A DNA stretch of 64,000 nucleotides from Mycobacterium sp. ACS4331 (GTDB lineage: Bacteria; Actinomycetota; Actinomycetes; Mycobacteriales; Mycobacteriaceae): positions 62,001 through 126,000 of the forward strand of contig NZ_LZHW01000009.1 in assembly GCF_001667265.1 (NCBI RefSeq), given 5' to 3'. Below are positions 9,240 through 17,295 of this stretch, one piece after another. The position numbers and the translations under genes were made by a program. Within the stretch, counting starts at the first letter, position 1. Every line of letters begins with the position of its first letter. The notes under the pieces are model-generated. The model was not told the origin of the DNA. It saw nothing but the letters and a program-made list of their open reading frames with translations, and ran no database searches.

Positions 9240-10655
9240 ATGAAGAGACTCACCGGGTGGGATTCGTTCCTGCTCTACAGCGAAGCGCCCAACGTGCACA
9301 TGCACACCCTCAAGATCGCGATCGTCGAGATGGTGGATCTGGGGGGCCGCAGCTTCGGCATCGACGAGTTCCGCGAAGTCATCCGAAGTCGGCTGCACCT
9401 GCTGGAACCGCTGTGCTGGGAGCTGGTGGACATCCCGTTCAAATTCCACCACCCGATGTGGCGGCAGAACTGCAACGTCGACTTGGAGTACCACGTTCGG
9501 CCGTTGACGCTGCCCGCTCCCGGTGGGCGCCGCGAACTCGACGTCGCCATCGGCGAGATCGCCTCCGTGCAGCTGGACCGCAGTCGACCGCTGTGGGAGA
9601 TGTACTACATCGACGGTCTCGCCGACGGCCGCATCGCTGTGGTCAACAAGATCCATCACGCGCTCGCAGACGGAGTGGCCTCGGCCAACCTGCTGGCCCG
9701 GGGCATGGACCCGGAGGCCGACCAGGACGTCGGTCCGGATTACGCACCCGACCCGCCGCCCACCCGCTCGCAGCTGGTGCGGTCTGCGTTCCGCGATCAC
9801 TTCCGTCAGATCGGCAAGGCGCCCTCGACGCTGAAGTACACCGCAGAAGGCGTGCAGCGCGTGCGGCGCAGTTCCCGTAAGTTCTCCCCGGAACTGACCC
9901 GGCCGTTCACCCCGCCTCCGACCTTCATGAACCACAAGATCAGCCCGGAGCGGCGGTTCGCCACCGCCTCGTTGTCGCTGGCCGACATCAAGGACACCAA
10001 GAGTGCGCTGGGGGTGTCCATCAACGACCTGGTGCTGGGCATCTCGGCCGGCGCGCTGCGGGAACTGCTGCTGCGCTACGACGGTCACGCCGACCAACCG
10101 CTCTTGGCGTCGGTGCCGGTCAGCTTCGACTTCTCTCCGGAACGCATCTCGGGCAATCGCTTCACGGGCGTGCTGATGCCGGTGCCCGTGCACCTCGACG
10201 ACCCGCTGAGCCGGGTGCAGCACACGCATGAGGCGGCCGCCACAGCCAAGGAGAGCAACTTCCTGATCGGCCCGGAGCTGGTGAGTCGCTGGTCGGACTA
10301 CGTGCCGCCGGCCGGGATGGAGGCGCTGTTCCGGTGGCTGTCGGGCAAGGACGTCGCCAACAAGGTGTTCAACCTCAACATCTCCAACGTGCCCGGCCCA
10401 CGTGAGTACGGGCGGGTCGGCGGTGCCCTGGTCACCGAGATCTACAGCGTCGGCCCGGTCACGGCGGCCAGCGGCCTGAACATCACGGTGTGGAGTTATG
10501 TCGACCAGCTCAACATCTCGGTGCTGGCCGACAGGGACACGCTTGACGACGCGCACGAACTGACCGCCGCGATGGTCGCGGAGTTCGTCGAAATCCGCCG
10601 TGCGGCAGGGCTTTCCGAGCCGCTCAGGGTAGTCGAGAAGGCGATGGCGCAGTAG
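9240..10655 (+). CDS. Wax ester synthase/diacylglycerol acyltransferase (WS/DGAT), Rv0221-like
   Basis: 471-residue bifunctional acyltransferase that would esterify diacylglycerol or fatty alcohols with acyl-CoA, making triacylglycerol or wax ester. The active-site motif HHALADG (H139, H140, D144) is intact. The C-terminal family blocks NRFTGVLMPVPVHLDDP and NISNVPGPREYG are present. ATG at 9240 follows ACGGAGGGGTGCG, a good ribosome site. Sequence and position next to lipC match Rv0221 well. Its 3' end overlaps the convergent esterase gene by 32 nt. Esterases on both sides suggest a synthesis/turnover module for storage lipid. Confidence 0.93.
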   Translation: MKRLTGWDSFLLYSEAPNVHMHTLKIAIVEMVDLGGRSFGIDEFREVIRSRLHLLEPLCWELVDIPFKFHHPMWRQNCNVDLEYHVRPLTLPAPGGRRELDVAIGEIASVQLDRSRPLWEMYYIDGLADGRIAVVNKIHHALADGVASANLLARGMDPEADQDVGPDYAPDPPPTRSQLVRSAFRDHFRQIGKAPSTLKYTAEGVQRVRRSSRKFSPELTRPFTPPPTFMNHKISPERRFATASLSLADIKDTKSALGVSINDLVLGISAGALRELLLRYDGHADQPLLASVPVSFDFSPERISGNRFTGVLMPVPVHLDDPLSRVQHTHEAAATAKESNFLIGPELVSRWSDYVPPAGMEALFRWLSGKDVANKVFNLNISNVPGPREYGRVGGALVTEIYSVGPVTAASGLNITVWSYVDQLNISVLADRDTLDDAHELTAAMVAEFVEIRRAAGLSEPLRVVEKAMAQ

Positions 10656-11922
10656 CCTCCGACGTCACGTGCTTGCGTGCCTGGACGTAGGACAGGAACC
10701 GCTCGATGGCTTCGGCCGTGTAATGCCCACGTGGCGAGCCGAAGATGTCGAACGCGTGCTGAGCGTGCGGGATCTCCGAGTAGGCCACGGCCGAGTTCGA
10801 CACCGCCCGCAGTGCTTCGACGAACTCGCGGGCCTCGGGCACCGGGATCAGTGAGTCGTCGGTGCCGTGCAGGACGAAGAACGGTGGCGCATCGGCGCGC
10901 AGGCGCTTGATGGGGGAGGCGTCGAGGTACAGCTGCCGGTTCTTGGTCAGCCCGACCTTGGTGACCACCCAGCTCAGAAGCTGCATGAACTCGCGGCGGC
11001 CCCGGCCCTCGGTGCTGAACCAGTCGTAGCGGCCGTACACCGGCACCGCGGCCACCACCGAGGTGTCGGCGTCTTCGAACCCGGGCTGGAAGTCGGGGTC
11101 GTTGGGGGTCAGGGCGGTCAGCGCGGTCAAGTGTCCGCCCGCCGATCCGCCGGTGATCGCCACGAAGTCCGGGTCGCCGCCGTAGTCGGCGATGTTCTCC
11201 TTGATCCAGGCCAGCGCGCGTTTGACGTCGACGATGTGGTCCGGCCAGGTGTTGCGCGGGCTGACCCGGTAAGCGATCGACACGCACACCCACCCGCGTT
11301 CGGCCAGATGACTCAGCAGGGGATAGGCCTGGGGGCGCCGCATGCCGATGGTCCAGGCGCCGCCGGGGACCTGCAGCAGCACGGGCGCCTTCCCGTCCTT
11401 GGGCAGATCGGCGCGCCGCCAGATGTCGGCCAGGTTGGCCCCGCCGTAGGGGCCGTAGGAGATGGTCCCGGCCTTCTCGACGTAGCGGCGACGGGAGAAG
11501 CCGGTGCCGACCACGCCCGCGTGCTTGCGGGCCTGCTGGGCCGGCTGCGATGTGGCCGCGACGTCGCGGTAGTCATCCCCGAGCGCCTCCCGCAGGCCCG
11601 CGTCGAAGAACGGTTCGGACTTGACGTTGCGTCGCGTCAACAGCGCCAGCAGGCCCCACGAGACGGCGTGCAGCAGCAGCGCCAGGCGCCCACGACCGTT
11701 GGAGAAGTCGCCGCGGATGCCGCGGCGCAGCGCGTCGGCCGCGGACGCGGCCAGGTAGAACGGCGCCAGTTCCGTGGTGGGCCAGCCGAATGCGAAGACG
11801 GGGATGGACAGGTACCCGTTGCGCGCCAGGGGTCGAACGCCGTTGGCGGAGTTGGCCAACTCAAGGGCGGCACGGGTCAGCGTCCACGTGTCATTCGGTT
11901 TTCGCCTGAGCCTCAAGTTCAC
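10624..11922 (-). CDS. Esterase/lipase, LipO-like alpha/beta hydrolase
   Basis: 432-residue carboxylesterase, paralogous to LipC: VPGGAWTIGMRR oxyanion loop, ITGGSAGGHLTALTAL nucleophile elbow, HGTDDSLIPVPEA and PHAQHAFDIFG for the acid and His. The start is GTG 11922 (VNLRLRRKPN), overlapping the end of the upstream fadD12-like gene by 32 nt; a start at 12015 would overlap by 125 nt and adds no conserved sequence. The gene order acyltransferase, fadD12, this esterase matches Rv1428c-Rv1427c-Rv1426c (lipO). It would hydrolyse acyl esters whose fatty acids FadD12 could reactivate. Confidence 0.86.
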   Translation of the reverse strand: MNLRLRRKPNDTWTLTRAALELANSANGVRPLARNGYLSIPVFAFGWPTTELAPFYLAASAADALRRGIRGDFSNGRGRLALLLHAVSWGLLALLTRRNVKSEPFFDAGLREALGDDYRDVAATSQPAQQARKHAGVVGTGFSRRRYVEKAGTISYGPYGGANLADIWRRADLPKDGKAPVLLQVPGGAWTIGMRRPQAYPLLSHLAERGWVCVSIAYRVSPRNTWPDHIVDVKRALAWIKENIADYGGDPDFVAITGGSAGGHLTALTALTPNDPDFQPGFEDADTSVVAAVPVYGRYDWFSTEGRGRREFMQLLSWVVTKVGLTKNRQLYLDASPIKRLRADAPPFFVLHGTDDSLIPVPEAREFVEALRAVSNSAVAYSEIPHAQHAFDIFGSPRGHYTAEAIERFLSYVQARKHVTSEATAPSPSRLP

Positions 11923-13528
11923 GGCGCAGCACCTTTCCGGTGTTGTTGCGGGGCAGTTCGTCCAGCACGGTGATGGTTCGGGGCACCTTGTAGTTGGCCA
12001 GGTTCTCCCGGACATGTGCTTTCAGGTCGTCGGGGGACGCTGCGGCGCCGTCGGTGAGGACGACGAAGGCCACCAACCTCTGACCGTACTCCTGGTCGTC
12101 GACTCCGATCACGCTCGCTTCCGCGACGTCCGGGTGTGCGGTCAGGGTCTTCTCGACTTCGATGGGGTAGACGTTCTCGCCCCCGGAGACGATCATCTCG
12201 TCGTCGCGGCCGACCACGAAAAGCCTTCCGGCATCATCGAATCGGCCCAGATCGCCGGAGGCCATGAACCCCTCGTGGAAGCTCTTGGTGGCCCCGTTGG
12301 TGTACCCGTCGAACTGTGAGCCGTTTCGCACGAAGATCTGGCCGATCTCACCGACCGGGACCTCGCGGTGCTCGGCGTCGAGGATGCGCACCTCGGTGCC
12401 CACCGCGGGTCTGCCCGCGGTGTCGGGTGCGGCCCGCAGGTCGGCTGGCGTGGCGGTGGCGATCATGCCGGCCTCGGTGGCGTTGTAGTTGTTGTAGATG
12501 ACGTCGCCGAACTCATCCATGAACCTGGTCACCACATCGGGGCGCATGCGGGATCCCGACGCCGTGGCGAACCTCAGCGAACGCCCGCTGTAGCGGGCCC
12601 GCACGTCGTCGGGCAGGTCCATGATGCGGTCGAACATCACCGGCACCACGCACAGTCCGTAGGCGCGGTGTCGGTCGACCAGCTCCAGGGTGGCCTCGGC
12701 GTCGAACTTGCGCCGGGTGACCACGGTGCACGCCATCGACGCCGCGAACACCAGTTGGGAGAATCCCCAGGCGTGGAACATCGGGGCGACCACGACGACG
12801 GTCTTGTCGGTGCGCCACGGCACCCGGTCCAGGATCGCCTTGAGTTCACCCAGTCCGCCGCCGGCGTGCTTGGCGCCCTTGGGGGTTCCCGTGGTGCCCG
12901 AGGTGAGCAGGATCAGCCGCCCCCGGGACTCGGGCGGTTCGGGCCGGCTCCCGAGGTGGTCCTCGATGAGCTTCTCGACGGTGTCGTGGCCCGGTGGCGA
13001 GTCGGTCCAGGCGACGACCCGGGTGGCCTCGGGGCGGTCGGCCAGTGCGCGATCCACGGTGGTCGTGAACTCTTCGTCGTAGATCAGGACGTCGACGTTC
13101 TCCCGGTTGACCACCTCGGCGAGTGCCGGACCGGCGAACGAGGTGTTCAGCAGCAGCACGTCGGCACCGATCCGGGTGGCCGCGATCAGGGATTCGACGA
13201 ACCCGCGGTGGTTGCGGCACATGATGCCGACGCAGCGCGCACCCTGGTCCTGCAGTGCGACGGCCAGCGCGTCCGCACGCCGGTCGATCTGGGCGAAGGT
13301 CAGCTCACCGATCTCGTCGACGAGCGCCACGGAGTCGGGGCTGCGCTGCGCCGACATCGCGAAACCGCTTGCCACTGAGCGTGCTTCGCGCTGCGCCGCG
13401 GCCATCACGCGCAGGTATTTGTCGGGACGCATGGGGGCGATCACGCCCGCGCGCGCCATCGTGGTGATGAGACCGGCAGCCGAGAGCACCGGGGAGGCCA
13501 ACTGGCCCAGAACCGGGATGTTGAGCAT
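11891..13528 (-). CDS. Fatty acyl-CoA synthetase, FadD12-like
   Basis: 545-residue AMP-forming acyl-CoA ligase. The P-loop LLTSGTTGTPKGAKH lies near residue 210, the adenylate-binding YNNYNATEAGM and GDLGRFDDAGRLFVVGRDDEMI near residues 345-430, and the C-terminal lysine motif PRNNTGKVLRRE near 530. The N-terminus has a hydrophobic stretch (LASPVLSAAGLITTMARAGV), suggesting membrane association. ATG at 13528 lies 6 nt after the upstream acyltransferase stop; the gene overlaps the esterase downstream. It would activate long-chain fatty acids for the acyltransferase and WS/DGAT encoded nearby. Confidence 0.92.
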   Translation of the reverse strand: MLNIPVLGQLASPVLSAAGLITTMARAGVIAPMRPDKYLRVMAAAQREARSVASGFAMSAQRSPDSVALVDEIGELTFAQIDRRADALAVALQDQGARCVGIMCRNHRGFVESLIAATRIGADVLLLNTSFAGPALAEVVNRENVDVLIYDEEFTTTVDRALADRPEATRVVAWTDSPPGHDTVEKLIEDHLGSRPEPPESRGRLILLTSGTTGTPKGAKHAGGGLGELKAILDRVPWRTDKTVVVVAPMFHAWGFSQLVFAASMACTVVTRRKFDAEATLELVDRHRAYGLCVVPVMFDRIMDLPDDVRARYSGRSLRFATASGSRMRPDVVTRFMDEFGDVIYNNYNATEAGMIATATPADLRAAPDTAGRPAVGTEVRILDAEHREVPVGEIGQIFVRNGSQFDGYTNGATKSFHEGFMASGDLGRFDDAGRLFVVGRDDEMIVSGGENVYPIEVEKTLTAHPDVAEASVIGVDDQEYGQRLVAFVVLTDGAAASPDDLKAHVRENLANYKVPRTITVLDELPRNNTGKVLRRELEAQAKTE

Positions 13529-13534
13529 CCGGGG

Positions 13535-14356
13535 TCAGCCGATCACCGGGAAACGGCGCTCCCGCGCCAACTCGTCCAGGGCGCGCTGCATGACGCGGCG
13601 CACGTGCGCGTCGACCTCGTCGATGTCGGGGTCCTCCCCGAACTGCGCGACGATGTCGATCGGTTCGAGCACCTGCTGGACGATCTTGGTGGGCAGCGGC
13701 AGATTCACCGGCACCACCGCTGACAGACCGAACGGGAAACCGAACGACAGCGGAAGGATCTTGGCCCGCACCAGTTTGTCGAGGCGCAGCAGCTTGGCCA
13801 GCTCGGTGCCACGGGACAGGAAGAGCTGGCTCTCCTGGCCGCCGATACCCACCACCGGCACGATGGGCACACCGGCATTGAGTGCGGCCGTGATGTAGCC
13901 CGTACGCCCGCCGAAGTCGATCTTGTTGCGCGCCGTGGTGGGACGGTAGACGTCGTAGTCGCCACCGGGGAAGACCACGACGACGCCACCCGAGCGCAGG
14001 GCCTCGTCGGCGTTGCGGTGGTTGGCGGGGATGAACCCGGTCCTGCGGAAGAAGTCGGCCGTCGGACCTGTGAACATCAGATCGAAGCTCAGCGTGTACA
14101 CCGGCCGGTCATAGCCGAAGTGGTCGTAGAAACCCGTCGCGAACACCGGGACGTCCATGGCGAAGATGCCGCCGGAGTGGTTGCCGACCGCCAGGGCGCC
14201 GCCAGCCGGGAAGTGCTCGAGGCCGCGGACCTCCGAGCGGTGCCACAGCTTGGTCAGCGGCCGGATCAGGCCCATCACGGTCTCGGTCAGACCGGGATCC
14301 CATTTGGTGATCTCGCCGGAACTGATCTCGACTTCGTCGACGTTGGTCGGGCTCAC
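13535..14356 (-). CDS. PlsC-like (lyso)phospholipid/glycerolipid acyltransferase, Rv1428c-like
   Basis: 273-residue acyltransferase. GGALAVGNHSGGIFAMDVPVF carries a NH(S)G-D variant of the HX4D catalytic motif, and VVVFPGGDYDVYRPT corresponds to the second PlsC block. Best start is GTG 14356, since AGGGGGAC sits about 5 nt upstream and the length then fits Rv1428c; a frame open to 14428 would run through the KstR-type operator. First gene of an operon with fadD12-like and lipO-like genes. It would transfer acyl groups to a glycerolipid backbone at the inner membrane; exact acceptor unknown. Confidence 0.85.
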   Translation of the reverse strand: MSPTNVDEVEISSGEITKWDPGLTETVMGLIRPLTKLWHRSEVRGLEHFPAGGALAVGNHSGGIFAMDVPVFATGFYDHFGYDRPVYTLSFDLMFTGPTADFFRRTGFIPANHRNADEALRSGGVVVVFPGGDYDVYRPTTARNKIDFGGRTGYITAALNAGVPIVPVVGIGGQESQLFLSRGTELAKLLRLDKLVRAKILPLSFGFPFGLSAVVPVNLPLPTKIVQQVLEPIDIVAQFGEDPDIDEVDAHVRRVMQRALDELARERRFPVIG

Positions 14357-14377
14357 AGCGTCCCCCTGGGGCCGAAT

Positions 14378-14391
14378 TGAAACGTGTTCTA
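14378..14391. promoter_or_regulatory. KstR-type operator
   Basis: TGAAACGTGTTCTA fits the KstR consensus TNNAACNNGTTNNA at every fixed position. KstR is the TetR-family repressor of cholesterol catabolism genes in actinobacteria. The site lies 22 nt upstream of the acyltransferase GTG and about 95 nt upstream of echA1, so it more likely governs the acyltransferase-fadD12-lipO operon. Confidence 0.6.
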
Positions 14392-14472
14392 GTTTTGATG
14401 GTACCGATCCGACGGGTGTTGTCGACAATTCCGTTGGTCGGGGGAACCCCTGAATGGGCTTACCGTACCGTT

Positions 14473-14478
14473 TACGAT
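14473..14478 (+). promoter_or_regulatory. Predicted echA1 -10 element (leaderless)
   Basis: TACGAT fits the TANNNT -10 consensus and ends 7 nt before GTG 14485, so transcription would begin at the start codon. No good Shine-Dalgarno sequence precedes the GTG, which agrees with leaderless expression. The -35 region is not distinctive. Confidence 0.4.
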
Positions 14479-14484
14479 GGCGAT

Positions 14485-15261
14485 GTGAGCGAAGAGAGCA
14501 CCGAACCCGCAGTTCTTGTCGAACAGCGCGACCGCATCCTGATCGTCACCATCAACAGGCCCAAGGCCAAGAACGCCGTGAACCTGGCCGTCAGCCAGGG
14601 ACTCGCCGACGCGATGGACCGCCTCGATTCAGACCCGGGTCTGTCCGTCGGCATCGTCACGGGCGCCGGGGGGTCCTTCTGTGCCGGTATGGATCTCAAG
14701 GCGTTCGCCCGCGGCGAGCGCTGCGACATCGACGGGCGGGGCCTGGGCTTCACCCAGCGCCCGCCGGACAAGCCGCTGATCGCCGCGGTCGAGGGCTACG
14801 CCCTGGCCGGCGGCACCGAGGTGGCACTGTCCACCGACCTGATCGTCGCCGCCAACGATTCGGCCTTCGGCATCCCCGAGGTCAAGCGCGGTCTGGTCGC
14901 CGGCGGCGGCGGCCTGCTGCGCCTGCCGCAGCGCATCCCGTACGCGATCGCGATGGAGCTCGCCCTGACCGGCGACAACCTGTCGGCGCAGAGGGCGCAT
15001 GAACTCGGCCTGGTCAGCGTGCTGGCCGAACCGGGCAAGGCGCTGGACGCCGCGATCACGCTCGCCGAGAAGATCACGGCCAACGGGCCGCTGGCCGTGG
15101 CCGCGACCAAGAAGATCATCGTGAAGTCCCGGTACTGGGGCGACGAGGAGCAGTGGACCGAGCAGATGAAGATCCTCGCTCCGGTGTTCATGTCCAAGGA
15201 CGCCCAGGAGGGGGCCGTCGCCTTCGCCGAGAAGCGCGCCCCCAACTGGACCGGCACCTGA
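14485..15261 (+). CDS. echA1: Enoyl-CoA hydratase/isomerase EchA1
   Basis: 258-residue crotonase. Core motifs: LIVTINRPKAKNAVN, the oxyanion-hole loop GGSFCAGMDLKAFARGE, and VEGYALAGGTEVALSTDLIVA, with FGIPEVKRGLVAGGGGLLRLP holding the usual acidic position. The C-terminal helical part is complete (PVFMSKDAQEGAVAFAEKRAPNW). Sequence closely follows Rv0222 (EchA1) as I recall it. GTG at 14485 is chosen from the EchA1 length and the promoter placed just upstream; the open frame continues upstream without family similarity. It would act in beta-oxidation of an acyl-CoA. A strong hairpin terminator follows. Confidence 0.92.
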   Translation: MSEESTEPAVLVEQRDRILIVTINRPKAKNAVNLAVSQGLADAMDRLDSDPGLSVGIVTGAGGSFCAGMDLKAFARGERCDIDGRGLGFTQRPPDKPLIAAVEGYALAGGTEVALSTDLIVAANDSAFGIPEVKRGLVAGGGGLLRLPQRIPYAIAMELALTGDNLSAQRAHELGLVSVLAEPGKALDAAITLAEKITANGPLAVAATKKIIVKSRYWGDEEQWTEQMKILAPVFMSKDAQEGAVAFAEKRAPNWTGT

Positions 15262-15268
15262 TCTGACA

Positions 15269-15305
15269 CCCGGTTGCCGAGGGACCTGACTCCTCGGCAA
15301 CCGGG
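15269..15305 (+). terminator. Hairpin terminator after echA1
   Basis: A perfect 14-bp inverted repeat: CCCGGTTGCCGAGG at 15269-15282 and its complement at 15292-15305 with a 9-nt loop. Outer GACACC/GGTGTC can extend it. No T-run follows, as in many mycobacterial terminators. It isolates echA1 from the N-acetyltransferase promoter just downstream. Confidence 0.75.
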
Positions 15306-15326
15306 AGATCGGTGTCGAAAACTCGC

Positions 15327-15357
15327 TTGACCTCAACCGGGGTTGAGGCGGCAGCAT
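15327..15357 (+). promoter_or_regulatory. MerR/SoxR-type promoter with operator before the N-acetyltransferase gene
   Basis: TTGACC (15327-15332) and CAGCAT (15352-15357) are separated by 19 nt, the long spacer typical of MerR-family targets. Inside lies the inverted repeat CCTCAACCGGGGTTGAGG (15331-15348), 8-bp arms around GG. Its outer arms equal those of the SoxR box. The -10 ends 7 nt before ATG 15364, so the message would be leaderless. No MerR-family gene is in the window. Confidence 0.55.
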
Positions 15358-15363
15358 GGCCGC

Positions 15364-16221
15364 ATGGTCACAGAGGCACTGCGGGTTGAGTCGACGGTCG
15401 ACGTCGGCGACTACCTGGCGCGCATCGGCTGGGCCGGGCCGGTCGCGCCCACACTGGACGTGCTGCGCGCCCTGGTCAGCGCACACCTGCGCCACATCCC
15501 ATTCGAGAACCTCGACCCGCTGATGGGCATTCCGGTCGGCGATCTGAGTGTCGAAGCGCTCTTCGCGAAGATGGTGCACCGGCGCCGCGGCGGCTACTGC
15601 TTCGAGCACAACGGCCTGTTCCGCCACGTGCTCGAGAGCGTGGGCTTCGCCGCCGACGCCCTGACGGCCCGCGTGGTGTGGCGCAATCCCGACGGTGTCG
15701 ATGCGACACCGGGCCCGCTGACGCACCAACTCCTCGCCGTGCGCGTACCGGGTGTGACCCAACGGTATGTGGTCGACGTCGGCTTCGGCGGCCAGACGCT
15801 CACGGGGCCCATTGAATTCAGGCCGGGCGCGGTGCAGCAGACTCCGAACGAGCCGTACCGGATCGGCACGCACGCGGGCGACTTCGTGCTTGAGACGCAG
15901 ATCGGCCACACCTGGCGACCGCTGTACCTCTTCGCCGACGAACCCCGACCGCTGATCGACCTTGAGGTCGGAAGCTGGTACGTCTCAACGCATCCCGAGT
16001 CGACGTTCGTCTCCGGCCTGAGCGCGTCGATGATCGTCGACGGCGCGCGGTGGAATCTGCGGGGCCGAAACCTCGCGGTGCACAGCGTCGGCGCCCCCAC
16101 CGAGCACATCCGGCTGGCCAACGCGTCTGAGGTGCTCGGGGTGCTGATGAACACCTTCGGCCTCGATGTGGGTGGGATCGGCGACGTGCACGCCAGAATC
16201 ACCGAGGTTCTGGACGCCTGA
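15364..16221 (+). CDS. nat: Arylamine N-acetyltransferase
   Basis: 285-residue NAT that moves an acetyl group from acetyl-CoA to arylamines and hydrazines (including isoniazid) by a Cys-His-Asp triad. All three residues are visible: C79 in RRGGYCFEHN, H121 in GPLTHQLLAV and D138 in YVVDVGFGGQ. The conserved IPFENLDPLMG and LEVGSWYVSTHPES blocks are present. Slightly longer than the 275-residue M. smegmatis NAT and clearly different in sequence. ATG 15364 is supported by the promoter placed exactly upstream; an in-frame ATG 21 nt earlier would fall in the operator. Its stop abuts the convergent FadE stop. Confidence 0.93.
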   Translation: MVTEALRVESTVDVGDYLARIGWAGPVAPTLDVLRALVSAHLRHIPFENLDPLMGIPVGDLSVEALFAKMVHRRRGGYCFEHNGLFRHVLESVGFAADALTARVVWRNPDGVDATPGPLTHQLLAVRVPGVTQRYVVDVGFGGQTLTGPIEFRPGAVQQTPNEPYRIGTHAGDFVLETQIGHTWRPLYLFADEPRPLIDLEVGSWYVSTHPESTFVSGLSASMIVDGARWNLRGRNLAVHSVGAPTEHIRLANASEVLGVLMNTFGLDVGGIGDVHARITEVLDA

Positions 16222-17295
16222 TCAGTGCGCCCAGGTCAACGCGTCCCACAGGGTCCCGTCCGAACCCGCGGCCGCGTCGAATGCGCGCCGGCCCAGCCGG
16301 CGCGCATAGTGACCCGTGCTTCCGAACTCGGTGATCCAGCTGTGCGCGCGGTGGGTCGCGGACCACAGCTGATGCTCCATCGTCACGCCGATCGCGCCGT
16401 GCAGCTGGTGCGCCGTGGTGCTCACGGCCGGAACCACGCGGCCCAGGGTGACCTTGGCCAGCGTCACCGCGTAGTCGGCCTGCGCGCTGTCGAAGCCGTG
16501 ATCGGCCACCGCCGCCACCGCGAGTGTGGCTGTGGCGCGAGCCCTTTCGATCTCCCCGGCCATGCCGGCGAGGGAGTGCTGGACGGCCTGGAAGCGGCTG
16601 AGTGGACGGCCGAACTGCACCCGCTCACGGGTGTGTGCCACGGTCATCTCGGCTGCCGCGTCGAGCACACCCATGATCTGTACGCAGCGCGCCCACGCGC
16701 CGCGCCGGATGAGTTCGTCGGCTACGGCGGGGCCGCAGGCTGCGGCATCCGCGGGCACCGTGACGCGCACCAGGTCACGGGGTTCGCCGGCCAGGTTGTG
16801 CCCGTCGGTGATGTCCAGTTCGTCGGGACGCGCGACCGCCACCCGCAGTCCGTCGTCGGTGCGGGCCGCGAGCACCACCGCGGCGCTGGCCCGGGTCCAG
16901 GGCACACCGCGCGCGGTGCCGTCGGCGTCGACGATGGCCAGGGTCAGCGGCCCGGCCTCCGGTACCGGCACCTCCGCGGTCTGCGCGAGCCAGGCGGCGA
17001 GCAGATCGGTTTCGGCAACGGGTGCGGCGACGCAGTGCCTGGCCAGGCCGCGCAGCACGATGGCGGCCTCGGTCGCGCCCGCGCCGAGATCCGCGGTCGT
17101 GGTCAGCCGACTCAGGCCGGTGTCCTCGAGTGTGGCCCAGGCCTCGGAGTCGAAGGACTCCGGCAGGCCGCGCTGCCCGATCCGGGCGTCGAACGACCTG
17201 CGGCCGATGTCGTCGACGAGGGCGCGCAGATCGCTGTGCTCGTCGGAGGATTCGTCGCCTGCGGCGAAGACCCCGCCGGCCAATGCGTCACTCAT
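16222..17295 (-). CDS. Acyl-CoA dehydrogenase family protein (FadE), second subunit of a pair
   Basis: 357-residue acyl-CoA dehydrogenase-fold protein with weak N-terminal conservation and a clear C-terminal domain: RERVQFGRPLSRFQAVQHSLAGMAGE and QLHGAIGVTMEHQLWSATHR. The catalytic YEGT-type motif is absent and the middle domain is degenerate, so it looks like the non-canonical subunit of a heteromeric FadE. ATG 17295 overlaps the stop of the upstream FadE by 4 nt (ATGA), so the pair is translationally coupled. Ends back-to-back with nat. Confidence 0.87.
   Translation of the reverse strand: MSDALAGGVFAAGDESSDEHSDLRALVDDIGRRSFDARIGQRGLPESFDSEAWATLEDTGLSRLTTTADLGAGATEAAIVLRGLARHCVAAPVAETDLLAAWLAQTAEVPVPEAGPLTLAIVDADGTARGVPWTRASAAVVLAARTDDGLRVAVARPDELDITDGHNLAGEPRDLVRVTVPADAAACGPAVADELIRRGAWARCVQIMGVLDAAAEMTVAHTRERVQFGRPLSRFQAVQHSLAGMAGEIERARATATLAVAAVADHGFDSAQADYAVTLAKVTLGRVVPAVSTTAHQLHGAIGVTMEHQLWSATHRAHSWITEFGSTGHYARRLGRRAFDAAAGSDGTLWDALTWAH

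Noticed and set aside
8184..10556. 790-residue minus-strand ORF opposite lipC and the WS/DGAT
   Set aside because: Shadow ORF; both plus-strand genes carry complete catalytic motifs.
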